Positions 26,115 through 36,010 of a DNA stretch of 64,000 nucleotides are shown piece after piece. The notes beneath the pieces were generated by a model that had not been told where the DNA came from, made no database searches, and saw only the letters and a program-made list of their open reading frames with translations. This DNA is from Flavobacterium resistens (lineage in GTDB: Bacteria > Bacteroidota > Bacteroidia > Flavobacteriales > Flavobacteriaceae). The translations under genes were made by a program, and so were the position numbers. Location: positions 620,001 to 684,000 of the forward strand of contig NZ_FXTA01000003.1 in NCBI RefSeq assembly GCF_900182645.1, in the 5' to 3' direction. Positions within the stretch are counted from its first letter, which is position 1, and each line of letters opens with the position of its first letter.

Positions 26115-29100
26115 ATGCAAAACAAAAGCACTTTATTTCGTTTTTTTATCCTTTTTATTCTTCTTTTTTCAGCTACAGTCCAAGCACAAAATTTCAAATG
26201 GGTAAGACAAATAAAAGGAATCACATATGATTATAGTGATTTTGCAAACGAAATGGAATTAGATCAGGATGGCAATACTTATGTCTTTGGTGAAACTGAA
26301 TCTTTTTTATTCGATCTTGACCCTACTGTTTCTGGTGTTGAAATTATAAATAATTCTCATATACAAAACTTTAGAAGCTTATACTTAATAAAACTTGATA
26401 AAGATGGAAATTATTTATGGGGAAAAATGTTAGGCAATTACAAAAGAGGTGGTGAGTATACATACGGAATGAAAATAGACAAGGACGGTAATTTGAATCT
26501 TTTTGCTACTATTTCAGAACTTAACACTTCTCAAAATATCATTGATAGTTTTATAACAATAATGAAATTAAAACCAAATGGAGATTTAATTTCAACACAA
26601 AAAATACCAAGAAATTTTAGCGGCGGCGCTAGTATAAATCCTTATTCTTTTGATATTGATAATCAAAATAATATTTTCGTTACGGGATATTTTATTGGCA
26701 GCATAATTCTTGACCCCTCAAATCCTTCAGTAAATCTAACCGCAACCGGCATTGACAATTTTATTCTTAAAATTTCAAATTCAGGAAAATTTGAATGGAT
26801 TAAGGCTTTTGATAATCCTAGCGGAAGTATTGGTTACTCTAAAGTTATTGTAAGAGAAGATGGAAATTTAAATTTATTAAATGGAGAGAGTTTATATAAA
26901 ATCAATTCTGCAGATAATTCAATTATGTGGAAAAAGGATTTTATTGATCAGGGAACTGATACCTTCAGCGTTACTAAAAATAATATAGTACTAGTAAACC
27001 ATAAAAATGACATTAGTGCGATTGTTGATGTTGACCCGTCTCCAACTTCGACTGTAAATGTTTTCAATAACCATTTTATCATATTTTTAGATTTAGAAGG
27101 AAATTTTCAGACAGTAAAAAAATACACAAAACCTACTAATGGCAATATTCAATTTTATTCACTTGCCGAAGACAATAAAGGAAATTTTATTTTTGTTGGA
27201 AGTTTTAAAGACAAAGTTAATTTTGATCCGCTGAATAGTAATTTAACCTTAACTTCAATTAGCGACTATGGCGAAGGATTTTATTTAAAACTCGATGCAA
27301 ACAAAAACTTTGTAGATGCTTTTAAATTAGGTCATGAACAGCCACAGTTAAGCCCTTACAACAACTGTTATTTGTTTCAAATGAAAAGAATAAAGCTTTT
27401 GGGCGATGATAATTACATCGTTGGTGATTTTATGTGGACTTGTGATTTTGACCCGTCATTAACACAACAACACACTTTAGGAACTGTAAATGCTGGAACA
27501 ATAAACCGAGATGGTTTTGTTTTAAAACTTGGGTCTTGCCAAAGCTCAAAACCAAATGGTGATGAAAATCAATATTTTTGTGCCGCGAGCAATACAATTG
27601 CGAATCTTCTCCCAAATTCAGCTAATATAAAATGGTACAGTTCTTTAAACTCGACAACTCCACTTTTAAAAACCGATCCGCTTGTTGATGGTCAAACCTA
27701 TTACGCAACTCAGCAAAGTGAAAATTGTCCCGAAAGTACAGAACGTCTTGCTGTTTTAGTTCATGTTGTTTCAAAACCATTAATGCCAACGATAATTAAT
27801 TCATCCTTTTGCAAAAAAGAGAATCCAACATTAGACAATATTCAAATGTCTGGACAAAATATAAAATGGTATGATTTGGCAACAAACGGAAATATTTTAC
27901 CTAATACAACTCTATTAGAAGATAACAAAACGTACTATGCTTCACAAACTGTCGGATGTGAAAGCGACAGAACTCCTGTTTTGGTTAGAATCTATGACAA
28001 TCCTTCGCCAACCGGAATTAAGGATCAGCAATTTTGTATTCAGCAAAATGCAACTCTAAGCAATATCAATGTTACAGGCCAAAATATAAAATGGTATGAC
28101 GCTTTGACGGCCGGAACGCTTTTACCAACGACAACGGCTCTTCAAAATGGTATAACTTATTACGCTTCACAAACCTTAAACGGTTGCGAAAGCGAACGAA
28201 TTCCTTTTGCTATTACAATTCAAAACACTTTAGCGCCAGCAGCAAACGCAAATCAGTCTTTTTGTACAAATCAAAATCCAACAATCTCCAGTATCCAAAT
28301 CACCGGAACTTCAGTAAAATGGTATGACGCTTTAACAAACGGCTCTCTATTAACCGGAACTACAAATCTTGTAAACGGAAAAACGTATTATGCTTCACAA
28401 ACTATAAATAATTGCGAAGGACCGAGATTTGGAATAACTGTTTCGGTTGTAAATACACCTTCTGCACCAACAGCAAATGCTACTCAATCATTCTGCAAAA
28501 ATGAAAATGCAACGCTAAATACTATTCAAATTTCAGGACAAAATATAAAATGGTTTGATACAGCAATGTCTGCCTCAACTTTGCCAAGCACAACTTTGCT
28601 AGAAAACAATAGAACTTATTATGCATCGCAGACTGTTGGATGTGAAAGTGACAGAACTCCTGTTTTAGTTCATGTTTATGATACGACATTGCCTACTGGA
28701 AATAACAGCCAACTTTTTTGCATTGATGAAAACGCAACAATTGCAAATCTCGCTGTTACTGGAACAAACATAAAATGGTACGATTTGGCAACAAATGGAA
28801 CTATTTTACCAAATACGACTTTATTACAAAATAAAATTTACTACGCGACCCAAACATTAAACAATTGCGAAAGTGAAAGATTTGCTGTTATCGTAAAAAT
28901 TCAGGATACTCAAAATCCAATTGCCGATTCGCCACAAACATTCTGTATTCAGCAAAAAGCAAAAATCAGCGACATCAATATTTCCGGAGAAAACATAAAA
29001 TGGTTTGAAAGCCCAACTTCGACAATAAGTTTGTCTGAATCAACTTTACTTGAAAATGGAATTACATATTATGCTTCAGAAACTATAAACAATTGTGAAA

Positions 29101-29426
29101 GTGAAAGAATTTCAGTTGCAATTAATATTCTTGAAGCAACTGCTGGCAATTGTATTAATTTAGTTGAGGAACTTCCCTTTCCTAAATTCTTTACCCCAAA
29201 TGGTGACGGATATAATGATTATTGGACAATAGATTTCGAATACTTAGCGCCAAACACAGGAATCAAAATATTTAACCGATACGGAAAATTCATTAAAGAG
29301 CTAAACAACAACGGCTTTTGGGATGGGAATTATCTCGGACAGCAACAACCGGCATCAGATTATTGGTTTATTGTAACGAGATTAAATGGCAAAGAATTCA
29401 AAGGACATTTTAGCCTAAAGAGGTAA
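26115..29426 (+). CDS. large T9SS substrate: propeller-like domain, 7 Ig-like repeats, type B sorting domain
   Basis: 1103 residues with a Sec signal peptide (cut near VQAQ). Residues about 25-480 have repeated D-x-D-G-N-Y/F strands of a beta-propeller kind. From about 488 to 1010 come seven copies of a roughly 72-residue Ig-like unit, each with FC, KWY or KWF, TYYAS/AT and CES-x-R; this looks like the Ig_7 family. The last about 90 residues (FPKFFTPNGDGYNDYW ... SDYWFIVTR ... FKGHFSLKR) are the gliding-motility-type C-terminal domain that sends proteins through T9SS. Likely a surface adhesin or exported protein. A paralogue starts 9 bases downstream. Confidence 0.88.
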   Translation: MQNKSTLFRFFILFILLFSATVQAQNFKWVRQIKGITYDYSDFANEMELDQDGNTYVFGETESFLFDLDPTVSGVEIINNSHIQNFRSLYLIKLDKDGNYLWGKMLGNYKRGGEYTYGMKIDKDGNLNLFATISELNTSQNIIDSFITIMKLKPNGDLISTQKIPRNFSGGASINPYSFDIDNQNNIFVTGYFIGSIILDPSNPSVNLTATGIDNFILKISNSGKFEWIKAFDNPSGSIGYSKVIVREDGNLNLLNGESLYKINSADNSIMWKKDFIDQGTDTFSVTKNNIVLVNHKNDISAIVDVDPSPTSTVNVFNNHFIIFLDLEGNFQTVKKYTKPTNGNIQFYSLAEDNKGNFIFVGSFKDKVNFDPLNSNLTLTSISDYGEGFYLKLDANKNFVDAFKLGHEQPQLSPYNNCYLFQMKRIKLLGDDNYIVGDFMWTCDFDPSLTQQHTLGTVNAGTINRDGFVLKLGSCQSSKPNGDENQYFCAASNTIANLLPNSANIKWYSSLNSTTPLLKTDPLVDGQTYYATQQSENCPESTERLAVLVHVVSKPLMPTIINSSFCKKENPTLDNIQMSGQNIKWYDLATNGNILPNTTLLEDNKTYYASQTVGCESDRTPVLVRIYDNPSPTGIKDQQFCIQQNATLSNINVTGQNIKWYDALTAGTLLPTTTALQNGITYYASQTLNGCESERIPFAITIQNTLAPAANANQSFCTNQNPTISSIQITGTSVKWYDALTNGSLLTGTTNLVNGKTYYASQTINNCEGPRFGITVSVVNTPSAPTANATQSFCKNENATLNTIQISGQNIKWFDTAMSASTLPSTTLLENNRTYYASQTVGCESDRTPVLVHVYDTTLPTGNNSQLFCIDENATIANLAVTGTNIKWYDLATNGTILPNTTLLQNKIYYATQTLNNCESERFAVIVKIQDTQNPIADSPQTFCIQQKAKISDINISGENIKWFESPTSTISLSESTLLENGITYYASETINNCESERISVAINILEATAGNCINLVEELPFPKFFTPNGDGYNDYWTIDFEYLAPNTGIKIFNRYGKFIKELNNNGFWDGNYLGQQQPASDYWFIVTRLNGKEFKGHFSLKR

Positions 29427-29435
29427 CATTATTTT

Positions 29436-32400
29436 ATGAAACGCATTTTATTTTTTCTATTCTTTTTATTTTTCATTCCTGTATTTTCTCAAAATAAAAA
29501 CCAATCTATTGGTTTCAAAGAGAATAAAGGTCAGATTATTGATCAAAAAGGAAAATCAAATTCTTCCGTTTTATATTTATTAAATTCTAATGGTTTAAAT
29601 GTTCAATTGAAGAAAAATGGATTTTCATATGATGTTTATGAAGTAAAAAAAACTCCCGTAACACAGCCAAATGATCCAAGAAATGAACGAGAAAATGCTT
29701 CACATTTTCAAAACAAGAAAAACGAGCAAGAAACTAATTTTAAACTAGAATATATTTTTCACAGAATTGATATTGACTTTGTTAATTCAAATTCTAAAGT
29801 TGAATTAATTGCAGAGCAGAAATCTTCTGATTTCGACAATTATTACAATGTTCCGAGTAAACCCGAAGGAGTTACTGCTGTTTATCAATTCAAAAAAGTT
29901 ACTTATAAAAACATTTATCCAAATATTGATGCTGTTTTTACAATTCCAGCTGATCCACAAAAAACCGTTGAATACAATTTTGTAATTCATCCCAAAGGAA
30001 AAATATCTGATATTCAATTAAAATTTAATGGTGTCGAAACAGATTTGGTTGACAACAAAATCCAAATGAATGTTCGTTTTGGAAAAATGGAAGAAACACT
30101 TCCTGCAAGCTGGATTGAAGATAGAGGAAGCAAAAAGGAAATTGAAGTTGGATACAGAAAAATTAAGAAAAATATTTATGGATTTAGTTCTTCAAATTCT
30201 ATAGATGGCAAAACTATTGTAATTGATCCTGTGCCTATTAGATTGTGGGGAACTTACTATGCCGGAAATAATAGTGAGTATTCTACTGATATTTGCAACG
30301 ACTTAAAGAATAATGTATACTTTTCTGGCTATACATGGAGCACTACAAATATTGCTACTACCGGCAGTTATATACAATATTATTATGCTCATTTTTATGG
30401 AAACGGGTTTGTTGCTAAATTTAACACGGATGGTGTCAGAGTTTGGGGAATTTACTATGCAGCAGTTCCGACAGCTATAAAAGTCGATACAAATGAAAAT
30501 TTATATTTTACTGGAAGTGTGAATGTAGGCAGTGATATAAACAACTCTTTAATAGCTACACCAGGTTCGCACCAACCAGAATCTAAAGGATATTATTTTA
30601 ATGCTTTTTTAGTAAAACTTAATTCTTCTGGAAACAGAGAATGGTCAACTTTTTACGGAGGTGATTATATGGATATAGCATATGACATTGCTATTGACGC
30701 ACAAAATAATACATACTTAGTTGGACAAGCCATGAGTTCTACTAATATTGCTTCTACAAATGCCCACCAGCCTAAACATGCCGATGATTATTATGGAGAT
30801 GATGGCTTTATTGCAAAATTTACACCACAAGGAGTTAGAGTCTGGGGAACATATTTTGGAGGAGAAAGAGATGAACGAATCCTCTCTGCCAATATTTCTG
30901 ACGATGGTTTTTTATATGTAACAGGAAGAACAAGTAGTACTGGCGGCATATCAACAACAAACAGTTTAGTTGGTTTTGTTTCAGGGATGATTTCAAAATT
31001 TAATTTAGATGGGCAACAAATTTGGGGAAGATACTTTAATGGATCTACATTCAGTTTAATAGACAAATCTACCTTAAAAGGCCAATTTTTATATTTTATC
31101 GGTACAACAAACGATCATAATAATTTAAAGAGTACCAATACTTTCAATGAAAGTTTTATGGACTTACCAATGAATTTTGGCACTAGCAGTTATATCGCCA
31201 AATTTGATGTCAATACGCAAAACCTAGTATGGGGAACCTATTTTGGAGAAATTATTCAAGATATAGCTATAAACTCTAAAGATAAGATCATAATTGAAGG
31301 CTGTACTAGTTTAAAATCTGGAATTGCTACTGCCGACGCTTATTCTACAGCACCTCAATATGGTGATGCTTACATGATCAAGCTAAACGAAAATGGGCAA
31401 AGAGAATGGGGTACATACTATGGAGGAAATGCCAGCGAAGGTATTAATGGAGCTGCAGATGTAAACAATAAAATTTCTTTAGATCTCTTAGATAATATTT
31501 ATTTGATAGGAAACACTCAAAGTTCGTCTGGCATTTCGACCCCTGGCGCACATCAGGAAAATTATTCATTAAATTCCGTTGGAGGGCTTTATAATGTATA
31601 TTTAGCTAAGTTTCAAGATTGCTTATCAAATCCAATAGCGTCAAGTAACTCTCCAGTCTGCATTGGAAAAACATTAGAGCTAAAAGCATCTGGTGGAACA
31701 AATTATTCATGGACTGGCCCAAATGGATTTACTTCGATAGATCAAAATCCTACTATTCCAAATGCAACAGCCAGCAATAGTGGCGAATACAGCTGCTTAA
31801 TTACAGGAACTGGCGGTTGCGACGATACAAAAAAAATAAATGTCGTTATTGGTGATATTGAAAAACCAATTCCTGATTTAACAACTCTTCCAACCATAAC
31901 GGGTGATTGCAATACAACTGTAACAACAATTCCAACAGCTAATGACGTTTGTGCAGGAGTAATAAATGCAACAACCACAAGTCCGTTGTCTTATGCTTTG
32001 CCAGGAACATATACAATTGTTTGGAATTACAATGACGGCAACGGGAATTCAGCAACACAAAATCAAACCGTAATTATCGTAAGTCAGCCATTACCAACAG
32101 CAAATTCTCCACAATCTTTTTGTGTTCAGCAAAATGCAACTTTAAATGACATTCAAATAACAGGTCAAAACATAAAATGGTACAGTAACTTAACAAACGG
32201 AACAATTGTTTCATCCTCAACTGTAGCTCAAGACAAGACAACCTATTATGCATCACAAACTATAAACGGTTGCGAAAGCAGTAGAATTCCAGTTACCATT
32301 AATATCCAAGTCACTTCTGTGCCAACAGCAAACGCAAATCAGTCTTTTTGCACAAGTCAAAATCCAAAAATATCGAGTATCCAAATCACTGGGACTTTAG

Positions 32401-33512
32401 TAAAATGGTATGACGCTTTAACAAATGGTTCTCTATTAGCCGAAACTACAAATCTTGTAAACGGCAAAACGTATTATGCTTCACAAACTGTAAATAATTG
32501 TGAAGGGCCGAGATTTGGAATAACTGTTTCGGTTATAAATACACCTTCTGCACCAACAGCAAATGCTACTCAATCATTCTGCAAAAATGAAAATGCAACG
32601 CTGAATACTATTCAAATTTCAGGGCAAAATATAAAATGGTTTGATACTAATATGTCGGCTGCCCCTTTACCCAATACTACTCCATTAGAAAACAACAGAA
32701 CATATTATGCGTCGCAAACTATTGGATGCGAAAGTGACAGAACTCCAATTTTAGTTCAGATTTATGACACTCCTTTACCAACTGGAAGTAACGCCCAACA
32801 ATTTTGTATTGATGAAAATGCAACTATTTCAGCGATCAATATTCAGGGAACGAATATAAAATGGTATACTGCCCAAACTGCGGGAACGCTTTTAGCGAAT
32901 ACTACTTTGCTTCAAAATGGAACTTATTACGCTACGCAAACATCAAACAATTGCGAAAGTGAACGATTTGCTGTGAACGTAAAAATTCACGATACTCAAA
33001 ATCCAATTGCCGACTCGCCACAAACATTCTGTATTCAGCAAAAAGCAAAAATCAGCGACATTAATATTTCCGGAGAAAATATAAAATGGTTTGAAAGCCC
33101 AACTTCGACAATAAGTTTATCCGAATCAACTTTGCTTGAAAACGGAATTACTTACTATGCTTCAGAGATTGCAAATAATTGTGAAAGTGATAGGATTCCT
33201 ATTGTTGCCACTATTCTTGATGCAACTGCTGGCAATTGTATTAATTTAGTTGATGAGCTTCCTTTCCCAAAATTCTTTACCCCAAATGGTGACGGATATA
33301 ATGATTATTGGACAATAGATTTTGCGTATTTGGCTCCAAACACAGGAGTCAGAATATATAATCGATACGGAAAATTCATTAAAGAATTAAACAATAATAG
33401 CGTTTGGGACGGAAATTATCTTGGACAACAACAACCGGCATCGGATTATTGGTTTATTGTTACCCGAGTTAACGGACAAGAATTTAAAGATCATTTTAGT
33501 TTGAAGAGATAA
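29436..33512 (+). CDS. large T9SS substrate: SBBP propeller, Ig, HYR-like and 5 Ig-like repeats, type B sorting domain
   Basis: 1358 residues with signal peptide (cut near VFSQ). Order: N-terminal DUF7948-like domain with IGFKENKGQ and PQKTVEYNFVIHP (about 20-270), SBBP-type repeats with YLVGQ and GGEWGTYYGG-like turns (about 275-735), one Ig-like domain (about 743-806), a HYR-like domain (about 808-882, NYNDGNGNSATQ), five Ig_7-like repeats (about 893-1262) and the T9SS type B C-terminal domain. Repeats 2-5 match repeats 4-7 of the preceding protein one to one, down to the DNA. The pair is probably one operon ending at the hairpin 33523-33565. Confidence 0.88.
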   Translation: MKRILFFLFFLFFIPVFSQNKNQSIGFKENKGQIIDQKGKSNSSVLYLLNSNGLNVQLKKNGFSYDVYEVKKTPVTQPNDPRNERENASHFQNKKNEQETNFKLEYIFHRIDIDFVNSNSKVELIAEQKSSDFDNYYNVPSKPEGVTAVYQFKKVTYKNIYPNIDAVFTIPADPQKTVEYNFVIHPKGKISDIQLKFNGVETDLVDNKIQMNVRFGKMEETLPASWIEDRGSKKEIEVGYRKIKKNIYGFSSSNSIDGKTIVIDPVPIRLWGTYYAGNNSEYSTDICNDLKNNVYFSGYTWSTTNIATTGSYIQYYYAHFYGNGFVAKFNTDGVRVWGIYYAAVPTAIKVDTNENLYFTGSVNVGSDINNSLIATPGSHQPESKGYYFNAFLVKLNSSGNREWSTFYGGDYMDIAYDIAIDAQNNTYLVGQAMSSTNIASTNAHQPKHADDYYGDDGFIAKFTPQGVRVWGTYFGGERDERILSANISDDGFLYVTGRTSSTGGISTTNSLVGFVSGMISKFNLDGQQIWGRYFNGSTFSLIDKSTLKGQFLYFIGTTNDHNNLKSTNTFNESFMDLPMNFGTSSYIAKFDVNTQNLVWGTYFGEIIQDIAINSKDKIIIEGCTSLKSGIATADAYSTAPQYGDAYMIKLNENGQREWGTYYGGNASEGINGAADVNNKISLDLLDNIYLIGNTQSSSGISTPGAHQENYSLNSVGGLYNVYLAKFQDCLSNPIASSNSPVCIGKTLELKASGGTNYSWTGPNGFTSIDQNPTIPNATASNSGEYSCLITGTGGCDDTKKINVVIGDIEKPIPDLTTLPTITGDCNTTVTTIPTANDVCAGVINATTTSPLSYALPGTYTIVWNYNDGNGNSATQNQTVIIVSQPLPTANSPQSFCVQQNATLNDIQITGQNIKWYSNLTNGTIVSSSTVAQDKTTYYASQTINGCESSRIPVTINIQVTSVPTANANQSFCTSQNPKISSIQITGTLVKWYDALTNGSLLAETTNLVNGKTYYASQTVNNCEGPRFGITVSVINTPSAPTANATQSFCKNENATLNTIQISGQNIKWFDTNMSAAPLPNTTPLENNRTYYASQTIGCESDRTPILVQIYDTPLPTGSNAQQFCIDENATISAINIQGTNIKWYTAQTAGTLLANTTLLQNGTYYATQTSNNCESERFAVNVKIHDTQNPIADSPQTFCIQQKAKISDINISGENIKWFESPTSTISLSESTLLENGITYYASEIANNCESDRIPIVATILDATAGNCINLVDELPFPKFFTPNGDGYNDYWTIDFAYLAPNTGVRIYNRYGKFIKELNNNSVWDGNYLGQQQPASDYWFIVTRVNGQEFKDHFSLKR

Positions 33513-33522
33513 ATTGAATTAT

Positions 33523-33565
33523 AAAGTCCACATTGATTTAAAAAAAGCTAATCAATGCGGACTTT
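33523..33565 (+). terminator. terminator after the T9SS pair
   Basis: AAAGTCC-CATTGATT pairs with AATCAATG-GGACTTT across an 11-base loop with one mismatch per arm, followed by a T-run. It lies between convergent genes. Confidence 0.8.
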
Positions 33566-33585
33566 TTTCTTAAGTAACAATTTAT

Positions 33586-34950
33586 CTATTTCGTTTGTAC
33601 CATCATCCAGTTTGATATTTCTTCTAAAGCTAAAGGCGAAAAAGTCTGTTCAATTTTTTCATATTCTTCGGGAGAACCTGTTTTTGACTCTTGAAAAAGA
33701 TGATTTAAATTAGGAAGTTCTTTTGTTTTTACATTTTTATTTCCTGCTTTCAGCAACGTTTTTTCAATAGCTTCTAAATCAACAGTTGCAGGAACTTGTA
33801 TATCTTTGCTGCCGTTAAGGGCCAAAACTGGGCATTTTACTTTTGCTAAATTTACTGCCGGATCCATTTTTAAAAAATAATACATCCAGTTATTTGTAAA
33901 TTGTGGCGTTAATGATTTTGCAATTTCTTCATTATATTTTGATGCAAAATAAGTCGTAACATCTTTTTTCAAATTTTCATCATTTGTTTTAGATACAAGA
34001 ATGATATCATAAGCACCTCTAAAAATTTCCTGTGCTTTTTGAATATCATTTTCGGGAACTCCACTTACTCTTTCAACCGCTTCTTTTTGCAGAAGCAGTA
34101 ATTTATCTCCACGAAGTCCTGGTCCTGCCAACAAAACAATAAAATCAATTGCCTTTGAATTTCCAGCAACAATTGGAGCAATTACTCCACCTTCGCTATG
34201 GCCAATCAATCCAATTTTATCTTTATTAATTTCCTTTCTGGTTTGTAAATAATCAACTCCAGCCTGAACATCTCTTGCAAAATCGGCACTTGTGGATTTT
34301 GAAATATCCCCTGTAGATTGCTCAACACCGCGATCGTCAAAACGCAATACAGCAAATCCTTTTTTGGTCAAAAAATCGGCTAAAACCAGAAAAGGTTTAT
34401 GCCCTAAAATTTCTGAATCTCTATTTTGTCCTCCACTTCCAGAAATCAAAATCACTGCAGGAAAATTGCCATCTTTTTTAGGAAGAGATAATGTCCCTGC
34501 TAAAACTACTTTGTCCGTTTTATTTTCGAATTTCACATCTTCAGTATAATAAGGATACGGTTTTTGAGGTTCCTGAGGTCTTGCATAAACTTGTTTCTGA
34601 ATAATTTCCTTAGATAAATTAAGTTCGGTAGATTGTCCTCGTTGCGTAAATTTTCCAACAATAATATTGTCTTTATTCAAAATTCCTTCGTAAGAAATTT
34701 GAGCCTTTGGCATTTCTAATTTTAAAATAGAATTATCAAAAGAAGCTTTTTCCATAGGAATTCCTATAACTTTCTGATCAGGACTATCCATTGTCGCACC
34801 ATATCCTGTTTCGGTTTTATTGACATGAAACACAACTCTTAATTGAGTTCCCGGCACCTTTAAAAGTCCGTTCCATTGTCCTGCAATTTCTTGCCCGTTC
34901 ATTATAAAAGAAAGTAAAGCCGTAATTATAATAAGTATTGTTTTTATCAT
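33586..34950 (-). CDS. secreted alpha/beta hydrolase
   Basis: 454 residues with a signal peptide. N-terminal about 20-110 is a small beta domain (AGQWNGLLKVPGTQLRVVF, GYGATMDSPDQ), then an alpha/beta hydrolase: LISGSGGQNRD oxyanion loop, FDDRGVEQSTG, nucleophile Ser252 in GHSEGG, catalytic Asp in GSKDIQVPA, and His in NLNHLFQ. Such two-part enzymes are common esterases of the Bacteroidota. The gene follows the SdpI-like gene by 32 bases on the same strand, so it may be under the same SdpR-like repressor. Substrate unknown. Confidence 0.85.
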   Translation of the reverse strand: MIKTILIIITALLSFIMNGQEIAGQWNGLLKVPGTQLRVVFHVNKTETGYGATMDSPDQKVIGIPMEKASFDNSILKLEMPKAQISYEGILNKDNIIVGKFTQRGQSTELNLSKEIIQKQVYARPQEPQKPYPYYTEDVKFENKTDKVVLAGTLSLPKKDGNFPAVILISGSGGQNRDSEILGHKPFLVLADFLTKKGFAVLRFDDRGVEQSTGDISKSTSADFARDVQAGVDYLQTRKEINKDKIGLIGHSEGGVIAPIVAGNSKAIDFIVLLAGPGLRGDKLLLLQKEAVERVSGVPENDIQKAQEIFRGAYDIILVSKTNDENLKKDVTTYFASKYNEEIAKSLTPQFTNNWMYYFLKMDPAVNLAKVKCPVLALNGSKDIQVPATVDLEAIEKTLLKAGNKNVKTKELPNLNHLFQESKTGSPEEYEKIEQTFSPLALEEISNWMMVQTK

Positions 34951-34982
34951 TTTTATTGAAATAAATAAGGTATTATTAGTAA

Positions 34983-35651
34983 TTAAGAATTGTGATTTTT
35001 TTGTTTTTTCTCCAATTGTTTAAATTTGATGAAAGAGTATGCAATTGGTACAAAAGCTAAAGTAAATCCAATGCCAACAAAAGCTTTTGCAAAAATAAAG
35101 CCTGAAAAAATGATACCACCAAGGACGATAATCAAACCGCCAAAAAACCAAAGCTTCCCGGCAAATGTATGTGTAGCTTTCCAAACTTCCTGGCTCTCCA
35201 GTGTCCAAGGTGTTCTGATTCCGATAAAATAATTGGGTTGAATCACTTTAAAATAATTTCCCATTACCATCAACAGAATCCCTACTAGAATATACATTAA
35301 ATTTGGATTTGAAGCCGACTGATTTTTTGAAACATATAGAAGAAATACAGCTAATAAAGACATAAACGAAACCATAAAAAACTTCAATTTATAAAACTTT
35401 TTTCCCATTAAAGAAATCCTTTTTTTAGGATCTAATTTTGCTGCAGCGAACATTACAGCATACATTAATACAGGAAGGATAAAAACTATTACAACCAGAA
35501 AAGACTTATTTCCCCAACTATCAATTTCTCCTTTCATATTCCAATGAACTGGAACTCTTTCTGGAAGACTGTTCCAAATAAAAGCCAAATACGCAAACGG
35601 AATCAGAACAATTCCAATAATTGGAAGCTCTTTTTTAAATTCTAAATTCAT
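34983..35651 (-). CDS. sdpI: SdpI-family membrane protein
   Basis: 222 residues, about six hydrophobic segments. Begins with the DUF1648-type block (IPFAYLAFIWNSLPERVPVHWNMKGE; NKSFLVV), and has the SdpI signature around NYFIGIRTPWTLESQEVWKATH. In Bacillus subtilis SdpI gives immunity to the toxin SdpC and sequesters SdpR. The regulator gene is 4 bases upstream, a gene order seen for SdpR/SdpI pairs. No SdpABC-like toxin genes are in the window, so the role here is likely signalling or envelope defence rather than self-immunity (inference). Confidence 0.82.
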   Translation of the reverse strand: MNLEFKKELPIIGIVLIPFAYLAFIWNSLPERVPVHWNMKGEIDSWGNKSFLVVIVFILPVLMYAVMFAAAKLDPKKRISLMGKKFYKLKFFMVSFMSLLAVFLLYVSKNQSASNPNLMYILVGILLMVMGNYFKVIQPNYFIGIRTPWTLESQEVWKATHTFAGKLWFFGGLIIVLGGIIFSGFIFAKAFVGIGFTLAFVPIAYSFIKFKQLEKKQKNHNS

Positions 35652-35655
35652 TATT

Positions 35656-35913
35656 TTATTTCTTAAAAGTTAGTATCCATTGCAAAACATCTTCCATTAT
35701 TGTGGTATTAATAGAGTAAATAATGAATTGCCCTTTTTTTTCGGATGTAATTAAATCGGCTCGTTTTAAAATATCTAAATGATGAGAAATACTAGGTTTC
35801 GAAATATTAAAAGCATCAGCAATTTCTCCCGCTGTCAAATCTTTCTGCTTCAACAGTTCAAGAATCTCTCTGCGGGTTGCATCATTTAATGCTTTAAAAA
35901 TCTCATTCATCAT
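35656..35913 (-). CDS. sdpR: SdpR-type ArsR-family autorepressor
   Basis: 85 residues, winged helix-turn-helix: ALNDATRREILELL, LTAGEIADAFNISKPSISHHL as recognition helix region (two short stretches), then EKKGQFIIYSI wing. This is the ArsR/SmtB fold; the pairing with an SdpI-like gene 4 bases downstream marks it as an SdpR-type autorepressor. No metal-binding Cys motif is present. Start: MM at 35913 (the first or second Met). The palindrome at 35919-35940 just upstream is its probable operator. The SdpR-SdpI model in Bacillus has SdpI trapping the repressor at the membrane. Confidence 0.85.
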   Translation of the reverse strand: MMNEIFKALNDATRREILELLKQKDLTAGEIADAFNISKPSISHHLDILKRADLITSEKKGQFIIYSINTTIMEDVLQWILTFKK

Positions 35914-35918
35914 TTATA

Positions 35919-35940
35919 TATTTAGACAAATATCTAAATA
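35919..35940 (-). promoter_or_regulatory. operator palindrome of the sdpRI operon
   Basis: TATTTAGA CAAATA TCTAAATA: perfect 8-base arms around 6 bases, 5 bases upstream of the first Met codon. On the minus strand it overlaps TATTTG and a possible promoter, so a bound repressor would block transcription. This is the form of ArsR-type operators. Confidence 0.7.
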
Positions 35941-35958
35941 CTTTTTTAATTGGCAAAA

Positions 35959-35991
35959 AAAAAGCAGTATTTTTTTACATTACTGCTTTTT
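35959..35991 (-). terminator. terminator after the MHS transporter
   Basis: Stem AAAAAGCAGTA / TACTGCTTTTT, 11 bases, with an 11-base loop, followed by a T-run on either strand. It lies 20 bases past the stop of the minus-strand transporter gene. Confidence 0.8.
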
Positions 35992-36010
35992 AATATTTAT
36001 AAATATTCTT

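Noticed and set aside
26115..33512. Repeated DNA in the two large genes as a CRISPR or mobile element
   Set aside because: The repeats are about 220 bases, in frame and encode Ig-like domains.
33586..35913. A complete Sdp toxin operon
   Set aside because: No SdpA, SdpB or SdpC-like genes are seen on either side.
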